A DNA stretch of 64,000 bases from assembly GCF_004339565.1 (NCBI RefSeq), contig NZ_SMFZ01000002.1, positions 1,860,001 to 1,924,000 on the forward strand, read 5' to 3'. The translations under genes were made by a program, and so were the position numbers. Below, piece after piece: positions 41,703-50,041 of the stretch. This stretch comes from Pseudonocardia endophytica. GTDB lineage: Bacteria > Actinomycetota > Actinomycetes > Mycobacteriales > Pseudonocardiaceae. A model generated the notes under the pieces. That model did no database searches. It saw only the letters and a list, made by a program, of their open reading frames with translations, and was not told where the DNA came from. The first letter of the stretch is position 1. Every line of letters starts with the position of its first letter.

Positions 41703-42290
41703 GTGATCCGCTGTCGTTCGGTTGCTGGAGCCGTCCTGCTGCTCGCGCTGCTCGCGGGCTGCAGCGGGACGCCGCCGCTGAGCCAGGGACCGCTGCCCGA
41801 GGACGGCGGGCAGGGTCTCGACCGGATCGTGGCGCTGGCCGCCCGACGGGTCGTCGTGTCCGACCAGGTCGCCGCCGCGAAGGTGGGCACCGGGCAGCCG
41901 GTGACCGACCCGCCCCGCGAGGCCGCCGTGATCGCGGCCGCGCGCACCGAGGCGGAGAAGGACCGCGTCGACCCGGAGTGGGCCGCCCGGGTGTTCACCG
42001 ACCAGATCGCGGCCAGCACGCAGGTCCAGAACGACCTGCTGAGGCAGTGGACCGACCGCCCGGACACGAAGCCCGCGCAGCGACCGGCCCTGGCGACGAT
42101 CCGTCCCGAGCTGGACCGGATCGGCACCGAGCTCGTGGCGGCCATGGCGCAGGCGGCTCCGGCGCGCTCGCACGAGGCGTGCGCCGGGCGACTGGCGCAG
42201 GCGGCCGTCGACGCGGCGAAGCCGCTGGACGACGTGCACAGGTCGGCGCTCGGCCTGTCCCTCACGTCGGTGTGCGCGTCGTCGGGCTGA
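41703..42290 (+). CDS. Exported chorismate-mutase-like lipoprotein
   Basis: A 195-residue protein from GTG 41703. The signal AVLLLALLAGC is a lipobox (Cys20). The mature part is all-helical: GGQGLDRIVALAARRVVVSD, QVAAAKVGTGQPVTDPPRE and VDPEWAARVFTDQIAASTQV follow the pattern of secreted gamma-class AroQ chorismate mutases such as mycobacterial ones, including the Arg and Lys in the first helices and the later Gln. LTSVCASSG ends the chain, with Cys pairs likely disulphide-bonded. It would convert chorismate to prephenate outside the cytoplasm; why is not understood for these enzymes. Confidence 0.8.
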   Translation: MIRCRSVAGAVLLLALLAGCSGTPPLSQGPLPEDGGQGLDRIVALAARRVVVSDQVAAAKVGTGQPVTDPPREAAVIAAARTEAEKDRVDPEWAARVFTDQIAASTQVQNDLLRQWTDRPDTKPAQRPALATIRPELDRIGTELVAAMAQAAPARSHEACAGRLAQAAVDAAKPLDDVHRSALGLSLTSVCASSG

Positions 42291-42333
42291 CCGCTCCGAC
42301 CCGGCAGCGCCCGACCGGTCAGGGCTCGACCTC

Positions 42334-43392
42334 TCAGCGCTCGACCACCAGCAGCGCGGACAGCGAGTGCGCCGTGCCGAGGCCGCTCTGCATGCCGTGC
42401 TCCAGCGCCTGCAGGGACCGGGCCAGCGCGACCCGGCCCGCGGGCGTCGTGCCCAGCTCCCGCTCCAGCGACCGCGCATCCACGAGACGGGCGTTCCACG
42501 CGTCGGTGAACCGGCCGAAGAACCGGCGCACGGCGTCGGGGGCGTGGCCGTCCGGAACGCGCATCGCGAGGTCACCGACGTCGAGCGCGACGTCGCCGTC
42601 GTAGAGCCGGTTGACCAGCGTCCGGTACGGCCGGACGTCCGGGGCGAACTCGGCCGTCGCGGTGTGCCTGCCGACGGCGACCGAACGGTCGTGGAACGCG
42701 GCCGTCGCGATCCGTGCTCCGGCGTCCGCGGCGGCGCCGCCGATCGCCGACCACAGGCTCTCCCGCGAGTGGAACGTCATCTCGCTGTGCAGCACGTCGT
42801 CGGTGCCGGCGAAGAACGACATCGCGTACCGCCACGTCGCGCGGTCCCAGTTCGGTGTCCATTCCAGCGAGAACCGCCCCAGCACGTCGACGACGGCGGC
42901 GCACCGGTGCCCGCGCGGTACGGCGGCGAACAACGCGGCGAGAGCCGCGCGGAACTCGTCCGGTCGCAGGTGGGAGAACGGCACGCCGGTGGAGAGCACG
43001 AGATCGAACGGACCGTCCTGGAGCGGCTCCCGTACGTCGTGCCGCGTGAACGCGACACCCGGGCGGCCGTCGTGCAGCTCCGTCGCCGTCTCGACCATGT
43101 CCGGGTCGGTGTCGATGCCGAGGTAGTCGACCTCGGCCGGGCCGACCGTCTCGCCGAGCAGGCGCAGGGCGTCGCCGGTCCCGGCGCCGACGTCGAGCAC
43201 CCGCAGCGGACCTCCGTGCCCGGGCGGCCCGAGCGCGTCCAGCACCGCGGCGATCATGCCGCGTGTCGCCGGCTCCTCCCAGTGCCGTTTGACCGCGTCC
43301 CGGCGGTCCTCGGAGAGGTAGTGCGCCGTGGCGCCCGCGTACGACGTGGACGGACGGGGTTCGGTCAACGGTCCTCCGGAGGTCGGCGACAT
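42334..43392 (-). CDS. SAM-dependent methyltransferase
   Basis: A 352-residue class I methyltransferase. GGPLRVLDVGAGTGDALRLL is motif I, VDYLGIDTDPDMVETATEL motif II, and DGPFDLVLSTGVPFSHL motif IV region. The N-terminus has ATAHYLSEDRRDAVKRHWEE, a substrate-binding cap often seen in this branch. ATG 43392 is chosen: longer upstream frames run into the carbonic anhydrase gene. The C-terminal 120 residues are helical and unassigned. Substrate unknown. Confidence 0.82.
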   Translation of the reverse strand: MSPTSGGPLTEPRPSTSYAGATAHYLSEDRRDAVKRHWEEPATRGMIAAVLDALGPPGHGGPLRVLDVGAGTGDALRLLGETVGPAEVDYLGIDTDPDMVETATELHDGRPGVAFTRHDVREPLQDGPFDLVLSTGVPFSHLRPDEFRAALAALFAAVPRGHRCAAVVDVLGRFSLEWTPNWDRATWRYAMSFFAGTDDVLHSEMTFHSRESLWSAIGGAAADAGARIATAAFHDRSVAVGRHTATAEFAPDVRPYRTLVNRLYDGDVALDVGDLAMRVPDGHAPDAVRRFFGRFTDAWNARLVDARSLERELGTTPAGRVALARSLQALEHGMQSGLGTAHSLSALLVVER

Positions 43393-43394
43393 GA

Positions 43395-43429
43395 ACCGGC
43401 CCGGCACCCGTGTACGGGGCCGGGCCGGT
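43395..43429 (-). terminator. Hairpin after the carbonic anhydrase gene
   Basis: A perfect 11-bp stem, ACCGGCCCGGC pairing with GCCGGGCCGGT, around a 13-base loop. It lies 8 bases past the carbonic anhydrase stop and immediately before the methyltransferase start, so it should separate their transcripts. Confidence 0.65.
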
Positions 43430-43436
43430 GACGACG

Positions 43437-43934
43437 CTAGCCGATCTGGAGGACCTCGTTGAGCTTTCCGGTCGCGACGTCGAACACGAAGCCGCGCACC
43501 GAGTCCTTGTGCGGGACGAACGGGTTCGCCTTGATCCGGGCGATCGACTGGCGGACGTCGGCGTCCACGTCCCCGAACGCCTCGGCGGCCCACTCCGGCT
43601 TGATGCCGGTCTCGTCCTGGATGGACTTCTTGAAGCCGTCGTCGGTGAACGTGAGCATGCCGCAGTCGGTGTGGTGGATCAGGATGATCTCGGTCGTGCC
43701 GAGCAGGCGCTGGCTGATCGCGAGCGAGCGGATCTCGTCGTCGGTGATCACGCCGCCCGCGTTGCGGATGACGTGCGCCTCGCCCTCGTTCAGGCCGAGC
43801 GCGCCGTAGACGTTGAGCCGCGCGTCCATGCAGGCGACGACGGCGACGCCCTTCGACGGCGGCAGCGGCAGCGGGCCGGAGAAGCCCGCGGCGTAGGTGG
43901 CGTTGTTGGCGAGCAGGTCGTCCGTGACGGACAT
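43437..43934 (-). CDS. Beta-class carbonic anhydrase
   Basis: A 165-residue enzyme starting MSVTDDLLANNATYAAGFSG, with GGAGTTCCC as ribosome site. Zinc ligands are Cys35 (in VVACMDARL, with the Asp37-Arg39 dyad), His88 and Cys91 (HHTDCG). RNAGGVITDDEIRSLAISQR is the conserved region between. Length and motifs fit the small actinobacterial beta enzymes that interconvert CO2 and bicarbonate in the cytoplasm. It stands alone, with its own terminator. Confidence 0.95.
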   Translation of the reverse strand: MSVTDDLLANNATYAAGFSGPLPLPPSKGVAVVACMDARLNVYGALGLNEGEAHVIRNAGGVITDDEIRSLAISQRLLGTTEIILIHHTDCGMLTFTDDGFKKSIQDETGIKPEWAAEAFGDVDADVRQSIARIKANPFVPHKDSVRGFVFDVATGKLNEVLQIG

Positions 43935-44146
43935 GGGAACTCCAGGATGACGACGTCGCGGGCACGTGCCCACGACTCAGGGGTGGGTCACGAGAGGCCG
44001 CGCGGCGGCCGGGGATCAGCCGCGCTACGCGGCCGTGCGACAGAACTCGTCGAACTGCACGACGCGACGGCTGGGCCAGAACGGCTCGAGCCAGGTGCGC
44101 ATCACGGCATGAGTGAACCGCGTGCGGATGCCGGGCGCAAGCGCCG

Positions 44147-44512
44147 TCACCGGGCGAGCCACGTGTGTGCCGTGCGCCGGGATACGCCCAGCGCATCGGC
44201 CATCGTGGAGATCTCCAGGCCACGACGTCGACCGTCGGCGAGAAGATCACGTTGACGTTCCCGGTCGCCCGCTGCGGCCGCCGCCCGCATCTCGTCGAGC
44301 AGCGCCTCGGCCTCCGGCCCCGCACCCGCGCGACTGTGCCCGGCGCCGGGGCGCGGGAACGCCCGCACCTCGTCGGCGTCCCAGAGTCTGCGACGTCCGT
44401 CGGTCCCGTCCAGCGGTGCGGGTGCCTGCCCGCGGCTGACGTACCCCAGGAACGTCGGCGTCTTCACACCCCAGAACTCCGCACACTCCGCGCTGGTCCA
44501 GGTCTCGCCCAC
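44147..44512 (-). CDS. Small helix-turn-helix protein
   Basis: A 121-residue protein from GTG 44512. Residues 1-52 form a MerR/excisionase-type winged helix (TWTSAECAEFWGVKTPTFLG, YVSRGQAPAPLDGTDGRRRL, WDADEVRAF). A helical middle and the final LEISTMADALGVSRRTAHTW give a second, Hin-like HTH. Two DNA-binding helices at both ends is unusual but fits a family of small actinobacterial regulators. No signal or membrane part. Target unknown. Confidence 0.72.
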   Translation of the reverse strand: MGETWTSAECAEFWGVKTPTFLGYVSRGQAPAPLDGTDGRRRLWDADEVRAFPRPGAGHSRAGAGPEAEALLDEMRAAAAAGDRERQRDLLADGRRRGLEISTMADALGVSRRTAHTWLAR

Positions 44513-44804
44513 GCCTCCGACCCTACGAGGCCGCCGACCTCCGGGACGAGCGCGGCACCCGTGCCGATGATGCGCACGGATGTCACATTCGGCGCGGGTG
44601 CGCGGGTACGCACGGTCGCGTACGGGCGGCGTGGCGAGCGCTGATCCGCAGAACGCGCGCCCGTTCGGTGGACGCACGCGTCCGGGCGCGTGCGTTCTCC
44701 GCAGGCGTGCGCGTCTGCCGGATCACCGCGCGGCTCGGTGGGGCCGAGCGGGTTCGCGCGCGGCGTGGCGAGTGGACGGAGTGGCGGTGGGAGCGGCGGC
44801 GCCG
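44513..44804. other. 292-bp spacer with copy B of the 84-bp element
   Basis: No gene is seen. It holds the 84-bp palindromic element at 44642-44725 and the probable promoter of the small HTH gene. The rest is GC-rich filler without a recognisable signal. Confidence 0.5.
44642..44725. repeat. 84-bp palindromic element, copy B
   Basis: Ends TGATCCG and CGGATCA exactly 84 bp apart, as in copy A at 27547-27630. Inner arms (GCAGAACGCGCGCCC and GGGCGCGTGCGTTCTCCGC) can form a hairpin. Confidence 0.65.
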
Positions 44805-45827
44805 TCAGGCCTCGACGAACTCGGCGCGGACGCCCAGCAGGCGGACCGGGCGGGTCGGGGCCAGTTCGTCGAGGAGCGTCGTGGCGATCGCGGCGATGGC
44901 GTGCCCGTCGCGGCCGGGGAGCTCGATCGGGGCGCTGCGGGTGCGGGTGTGGAAGCCGGTCGTGCGCACCTTCGCGCCGACGCGGGCGACGTCGCGGTCC
45001 TCGAACGCCACGTCCTCGGCCACGCGGTGGGCCAGCTCGACGATCTCCGCGCGCAGCACGTCCTGGTCCGTGATGTCCTCGGCGAACGTCGTCTCCCGGC
45101 TGCGCGAGCGCGGGACGTACCGGCCGGTCTCCAGCTCCGTGCGGCCCATCCCGCGCGCGAGCGACACGTAGTACGGCCCCATCCGCGGCCCCAGACGGGC
45201 CGCGACGACACCCGGGCGCGACTCGGCCAGCTCGGTGACGGTCGTGATGCCGAGCTCGGCGAGCTTGGCCGCCGTCTTCGCACCGAGCCCCGGCAGCGCG
45301 TCCGTCGGACGCGCGCCCATCGTCGCGAACCAGTTCCGCGCGGTCAGCTCGTGGATCCCGCCGGGCTTGGCGAATCCGGTCGCTGTCTTCGCCTTCAGGG
45401 TGTTGTCCCCGATGCCGACCGCGCAGGACAGACCGGTGCGTGAACGGACGTCGTGCCGGATGCGCTCGGCCAGTGCGCGTGGGTCGCCGTCGGTGCCGAC
45501 CCACGCCTCGTCCCAGCCGATCACCTCGACCGGCTCTCCGGTGGCCCGCAGGGTGTCCATGACGTCGTCGGAGACCGACTCGTAGTACGGCTTGTCGGCG
45601 GGCAGGAAGACCGCGTCTGGCAGGCGGCGGCGGGCGAGGCGCATCGGCGTCCCGGACGTGACGCCGTGCGCGCGGGCCTCGTAGGACGCGGTCGCCACGA
45701 CCGTCCGTTCGCCGGGAGCGCCCGTCCCGCCGACGACGAGCGGCCGCCCGGCCAGCTCCGGGTGGCGCAGGATCTCCGCCGCGGCGAGGAACTGGTCGAG
45801 GTCGACGTGCAGGATCCAGCGGGACAC
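44805..45827 (-). CDS. dinB: Y-family DNA polymerase IV
   Basis: A 340-residue translesion polymerase. WILHVDLDQFLAAAEILRHP carries the first metal Asp residues, ASYEARAHGVTSGTPMRLAR the finger motif and GWDEAWVGTDGDP the Asp-Glu pair, where SIDEAYLD is usual. AVGIGDNTLKAKTATGFAKP and the helix-hairpin-helix ALPGLGAKTAAKLAELG follow, then the little-finger domain. It has no beta-clamp peptide at its short C-terminus, as in some mycobacterial copies. It starts one base after the stop of an upstream hypothetical gene, so the two are coupled. Confidence 0.92.
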   Translation of the reverse strand: MSRWILHVDLDQFLAAAEILRHPELAGRPLVVGGTGAPGERTVVATASYEARAHGVTSGTPMRLARRRLPDAVFLPADKPYYESVSDDVMDTLRATGEPVEVIGWDEAWVGTDGDPRALAERIRHDVRSRTGLSCAVGIGDNTLKAKTATGFAKPGGIHELTARNWFATMGARPTDALPGLGAKTAAKLAELGITTVTELAESRPGVVAARLGPRMGPYYVSLARGMGRTELETGRYVPRSRSRETTFAEDITDQDVLRAEIVELAHRVAEDVAFEDRDVARVGAKVRTTGFHTRTRSAPIELPGRDGHAIAAIATTLLDELAPTRPVRLLGVRAEFVEA

Positions 45828-45828
45828 G

Positions 45829-46353
45829 TCAGCCGGGGGAGGCCAGCGCGGCCGCGACCCACCGCAGCGACGAGCGGTCGGTGCACGTCGCGAGCAGCTC
45901 GGCCTGCTCGGTCGTCGCGCCGTCCGGGACGCGGCCCTCGAACGCGGCGCGCAGCGCGTCCGGGTCGGTGGACGGCTCGCCGGGCAGCGTCGACGACGGG
46001 CCGGCCAGCGCGAGCTCCGCGACGAGCAGGCGGAACGCCCGGAACCCGATCACCCGCATCCCCGCGGACAGGGGAGGGGACCAGGCCGGCTCGGGAGTCG
46101 CCCCGGCGACCGTCACCGACGACACGCTGATCACCCCGCCGTCCAGCAGCGCCCACGCGTCGACGGAGGGCAGGTGCGCTTCGCGCAGGCATGCGGTCGG
46201 CAGGTCGTGCGCGGCGAGCCAGCGCCGCAGGCGGGGCCGGACGTCCCACCGGACGTCGAACACGCCGTCGCAGATCTCGGACGCGATCAGCACGTCGGTC
46301 CACGACGGGCCCTGTGTGACGGTCTCCCGGTCGTCCTCGAACTGGATCGCCAT
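45829..46353 (-). CDS. Hypothetical protein coupled to dinB
   Basis: A 174-residue protein starting MAIQFEDDRETVTQGPSWTD. It is soluble, mixed alpha/beta in appearance (VLIASEICDGVFDVRWDVRP, VIGFRAFRLLVAELALAGPS), with no recognised motif or signal. Its stop is one base before the polymerase IV start, indicating translational coupling and perhaps a common damage or stress response, but I see no LexA/SOS box in the 274-base spacer upstream. Function unknown. Confidence 0.68.
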   Translation of the reverse strand: MAIQFEDDRETVTQGPSWTDVLIASEICDGVFDVRWDVRPRLRRWLAAHDLPTACLREAHLPSVDAWALLDGGVISVSSVTVAGATPEPAWSPPLSAGMRVIGFRAFRLLVAELALAGPSSTLPGEPSTDPDALRAAFEGRVPDGATTEQAELLATCTDRSSLRWVAAALASPG

Positions 46354-46627
46354 GTGTGCTCCCCCGCACCCGCTCGGCCGATCCGGGCCGAGGCGCCGCC
46401 GGGCACCGTGCGCGGGATCGGAGTCCCAGGATACGGCGGAACGGGCCGGCGTGAACGCCGATTCCCGTGCCGTCACCGTGCCGGGTGACGGGCGTGATCG
46501 CGACCGGTGCTCACGGAACGTCACGCATCGACGATGAACACGACACGATCGTGCGACTCCGGACGCTCCCCGTAACGGTGCAGGATGGCCCGTGCGATTC
46601 CACAGGTGACGACGACGTGGAGGCGAC

Positions 46628-47071
46628 ATGGACGGCAGGCCGGATGCAGCTCCGCTGGACCCGGGCGCGATCCCGCGTCCGCGCGGTGCGGTGGAGCCGA
46701 TGCCGTCCGTGCCGGCGCCGCGTCCGGTCCCGTCGCGCGGTGTGGTCGACGGCGAACGCGGACGAGTGCTGGCCCGGTACGCCCGGCTCATGCGCAGCGG
46801 CCGCCCCGAGGTCTGCCTGCCCGGCCGTCGTGAGCGCATCGCGCTGGACCCCCGGTCGGCCGTGTTCGGCAACGACGGCAAGGTCATCTACCCGGACCGC
46901 GACGCCGCCGAGTGCGCGGCCCGCGAACTGGAGGCACTCGGCGGTCGCCCGCAGCGCTCCTACCTGTGCTCCCGTTCCCGCAAGGGCCACTTCCACCTGA
47001 CGACCGACCACGCCGCGGAGCGTGGTCGGGCCGTCCTGCACGACGCGATCCCGCGCCAGCGCACGCGCTGA
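46628..47071 (+). CDS. Hypothetical actinobacterial protein
   Basis: A 147-residue protein with a Pro-rich N-terminal third (DPGAIPRPRGAVEPMPSVPA) and a compact C-terminal part. YPDRDAAECAARELEALGGR and RSYLCSRSRKGHFHLTTD look like a small conserved module seen in many actinobacterial and phage-related proteins; a Cys and two His are close together and could bind metal. ATG 46628 follows GAGGCGACATGG. Function unknown. Confidence 0.62.
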   Translation: MDGRPDAAPLDPGAIPRPRGAVEPMPSVPAPRPVPSRGVVDGERGRVLARYARLMRSGRPEVCLPGRRERIALDPRSAVFGNDGKVIYPDRDAAECAARELEALGGRPQRSYLCSRSRKGHFHLTTDHAAERGRAVLHDAIPRQRTR

Positions 47072-47148
47072 CGGACGTCCGGGCTCGCACGCCCCGCGCG
47101 GCCCGTGATTCGATGCGCACGCCGGTCGGATCCGCGGAAGGGGAGCGC

Positions 47149-48114
47149 GTGCGCGCAGTGCAGGTCGTCGAGCTGAACGGTCCGTCGTCGGTCCAGGTGA
47201 CCGACATCGAACCGCCGGAGCGCCCGGACGGACACGTCCTCGTGGACGTCGCCGCGGCGGGCGTCAACTTCCCGGACGTCCTGCTCACCAAGGGCATGTA
47301 CCAGTACAAGCCGGACCCGCCGTTCACGCTCGGCTCGGAGTGCGCCGGCACGGTGCGCGAGGCGCCGGAGGGGAGCCGGTACGCGGTCGGAGACCGGGTC
47401 GTCGCGTTCACGATGTCCGGCGTGTTCGCCGAGACGGTCGCGGTGCCCGAGTGGGCCGTGCTGCCGCTGCCGGACGGCGTGTCGTTCGCCGCGGGCGCGT
47501 GCCTGCCGATGAACTACCTGACCGCGCACTTCGCGCTCGCCGTGCGCGGCGACCTGCGCGAGGGCCAGTCGGTGCTCGTGCACGGCGCGGCCGGCGGCAT
47601 CGGCACGGCCGTGATCCAGATGGCGAAGGCGTTGGGCGCCACGGTGATCGGTGTCGCGTCGTCGCCGGAGAAGCAGGACGTCGCGCGGCAGGCGGGCGCC
47701 GACCACGCGATCGGCGTCGACGGCTTCAAGGATGCCGTGAAGGACCTCACCGGCTCCTCCGGTGTGGACGTCGTGGTCGACCCGGTCGGCGGGGACCGGT
47801 TCACCGACTCGCTGCGCAGCCTCGCCCCGCTCGGACGGCTGCTGGTCGTCGGGTTCACGGCGGGCGACATCCCGACGGTCAAGGTGAACCGCCTGCTGCT
47901 GAACAACATCGACGTCCGCGGCGTCGGCTGGGGAGCGTTCGCGCTGGCCCGGGAAGGCTACGTCGCGTGGGAGTGGGACGAGATGCTGCCGCACATCTCC
48001 TCCGGCGCGCTGAACCCGATGATCAGCGGCACGTTCTCCTTCGACAAGGCGGGTGAGGCGCTGTCCCGGATCGACGACCGCGTCGTCACCGGCAAGGTCG
48101 TGCTGGAGCCGTAG
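47149..48114 (+). CDS. NADPH:quinone oxidoreductase, zinc-independent MDR family
   Basis: A 321-residue medium-chain reductase from GTG 47149. The N-terminal GroES-like domain has AAGVNFPDVLLTKGMYQYKP, PPFTLGSECAGTV and VGDRVVAF; the Rossmann part has VLVHGAAGGIGTAVIQMAKA (NADPH site) and DVVVDPVGGDRF, LLVVGFTAGDIP. The zinc-binding cysteines of alcohol dehydrogenases are absent, placing it in the QOR branch. It probably reduces quinones or enones using NADPH. ATG codons further upstream would add a non-conserved leader. Confidence 0.9.
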   Translation: MRAVQVVELNGPSSVQVTDIEPPERPDGHVLVDVAAAGVNFPDVLLTKGMYQYKPDPPFTLGSECAGTVREAPEGSRYAVGDRVVAFTMSGVFAETVAVPEWAVLPLPDGVSFAAGACLPMNYLTAHFALAVRGDLREGQSVLVHGAAGGIGTAVIQMAKALGATVIGVASSPEKQDVARQAGADHAIGVDGFKDAVKDLTGSSGVDVVVDPVGGDRFTDSLRSLAPLGRLLVVGFTAGDIPTVKVNRLLLNNIDVRGVGWGAFALAREGYVAWEWDEMLPHISSGALNPMISGTFSFDKAGEALSRIDDRVVTGKVVLEP

Positions 48115-48118
48115 GACC

Positions 48119-49822
48119 TCAGCCCGCGGGCTCCAGGTCCCGCTGCAACGGCAGGTGCGCCGGTCCGTCCGGGTGTCCCCGCCGTTGCGCGGGGGCCGTG
48201 GGGTCGGTGACGTGCGAGCGGTGCCGGGCGGCGACGGTGCGCCCCGGGGCGCCGGTCTGGCCCAGCGTGTGCAGTGCGAGCGAGCGCAGTGCCGGATCGT
48301 CGCAGCGGCGCAGGTAGCGGTCCAGCTCGGCCGCGGCATCCGACGGGTGCCGGGCCTCCGCCCACGCCGTCAGCTCGGCCTCGGCGACCTCGCGGCGCAC
48401 GCCGGACAGGCGCACACAGACGTACTCGACGTCCTCGTCGGTCAGCTCGCCCGGCTCCGGCACGTGCATGCCCTGCTCGACGAGCATCTGGTGCACCGCC
48501 CACACACCCATCGGCGTCAGCGACACGACCGTCGGGTCCGGGTCCTCGCGCTGGGCCACCTCGGCGAGCCGGTCCAGCTCGTCGCCGTCGAGGGTCTCGC
48601 CGAGCTCGATCGCGCCGAGCATCTCGCACGCGTCTAGCAGGGCTGTCACGTCGCGGCGCCAGAGCCGCTGCTCGACGTCCCCGGCCAGGTCGTCGACGAC
48701 GCAGCCGCACTCGGCGTTCACGGTGTCGCGCACGAGCCGGTGGAAGTGCTCCAGCGGGACCGGGCCGCCGCCGGTGGCGTACAGGCTCACCCACAGCATC
48801 GGGAACGCCTCGGACATCGACATCCCGAACAGCGACGGCGAGCCGAACACGTCCGTACCGCCGAGGTTGTCGCCGAGCCGCCCGACCGCATCGAACGCCC
48901 TCTGCCACAGCTCGATCGGCCGGTCCAGGACACGCGCGGCGCTCTTCACCGGCACCAGCCGACCGCGCACCGGGCGGACCAGGCGCGCCGCACGGGCCCA
49001 GCGCAGCAGAAGCGAGACCTCCGGCAGGTCGTCGCTGGTGCGCGCGGAGTCCCGGTAGAGGTGGTCGAGCTGCAGGTGCGCGGCCAGGTCGAGCGCGTCG
49101 GTGCGGCCGAGCCGCCCGTCGGAGGTCAGGCGTCGGCCGGCCCGCACCCAGCGCGTCAGGCGCCGCAGGTGGTCCAGCGCGGGGCTCCGCTGCGCGGCCG
49201 ACACCAGTGTCGCGGCGCCGGGCAGCAGCACCGGCGGGAGGTCGGGTGTCCACTCCGGACGGCCGAGCGGGTCCGACGGCCGGTTGTGCCGTCGCATGAT
49301 CTCGTCCAGCGCGTGCCGGTCGACGTCCGCCTCGCCCGAGCCCGCGCGGTTCAGGAAGCGCTGCACGGCGACCGGGTCGGCCGGGTCCACGCCGTTGCGC
49401 AGCATCTGCACGCCCCAGAACTTGCCGAGGTCGTAGTTGCGCTCGTCCGCGAGCCCGTCGTGCAGCGCGGGCGTGGAGTCGCGCACCTGCTCGTGCAGGT
49501 CGGCCGGCGGGGCGGACAGCGTGTCCAGCCACTCGTGGTCGGCCAGGAAGTCGATCAGCGCGTGGAACGCGGGCGGCACGTCCTCCGGCTCGCGCACGGT
49601 CACCTTGCGCGGGAACCACATCCCGAGCGCGTCCGCGACGTGTGAGCGGTGCCAGCGGCCCAGACGACGGTCCCGGGCGTACTTGTAGTCGACGGCGGCC
49701 GCGACGAGCGACGAGTCGACCTCGACCCGGCGATGCCGGGCCCAGACGTGGAACTGCTCCAGTAGTCCGTGCCGGGCCTCGGCATACCCCTGGTCGTCTC
49801 CGGGGGTGAACACGAGACGCAT
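48119..49822 (-). CDS. Large conserved-looking hypothetical protein
   Basis: A 567-residue protein from ATG 49822 (MRLVFTPGDDQGYAEARHGL). No signal, no membrane helices. It is mostly helical with many Trp and Leu (HVWARHRRVEVDSSLVAAAV, LDHLRRLTRWVRAGRRLTSD, LLRWARAARLVRPVRGRLVP). The middle has winged-helix-like runs, and the C-terminal third (LRRCDDPALRSLALHTLGQT) looks like HEAT-type repeats. I do not recognise the family. It converges with the quinone reductase gene, four bases between stops. Confidence 0.68.
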   Translation of the reverse strand: MRLVFTPGDDQGYAEARHGLLEQFHVWARHRRVEVDSSLVAAAVDYKYARDRRLGRWHRSHVADALGMWFPRKVTVREPEDVPPAFHALIDFLADHEWLDTLSAPPADLHEQVRDSTPALHDGLADERNYDLGKFWGVQMLRNGVDPADPVAVQRFLNRAGSGEADVDRHALDEIMRRHNRPSDPLGRPEWTPDLPPVLLPGAATLVSAAQRSPALDHLRRLTRWVRAGRRLTSDGRLGRTDALDLAAHLQLDHLYRDSARTSDDLPEVSLLLRWARAARLVRPVRGRLVPVKSAARVLDRPIELWQRAFDAVGRLGDNLGGTDVFGSPSLFGMSMSEAFPMLWVSLYATGGGPVPLEHFHRLVRDTVNAECGCVVDDLAGDVEQRLWRRDVTALLDACEMLGAIELGETLDGDELDRLAEVAQREDPDPTVVSLTPMGVWAVHQMLVEQGMHVPEPGELTDEDVEYVCVRLSGVRREVAEAELTAWAEARHPSDAAAELDRYLRRCDDPALRSLALHTLGQTGAPGRTVAARHRSHVTDPTAPAQRRGHPDGPAHLPLQRDLEPAG

Positions 49823-49991
49823 TCGGGCCACTCTGTCAGGTCCCTCCGTGTGCTCGGTTCCGGGGTCGAAATGATCCACTCCGACGCTCCGCGGGCGCTC
49901 CCGGACGCCTGCCCGGGCCCTCCACGGGTACAACGAGCGGGTCCGGTCGTGGTCACACCCCGACTTCGTCCGGTCGCGCTCGGCGAGACGA

Positions 49992-50027
49992 ACGGGCCGG
50001 GTGGGCGTGATCGCCCACCCGGCCCGT
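49992..50027 (-). terminator. Strong hairpin terminator of the BCCT transporter gene
   Basis: A perfect 16-bp stem (ACGGGCCGGGTGGGCG pairing with its complement) with a 4-base TGAT loop, starting 14 bases past the transporter stop. One of the strongest simple hairpins in the window. Confidence 0.8.
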
Positions 50028-50041
50028 CGGGAGCCCGTGTC

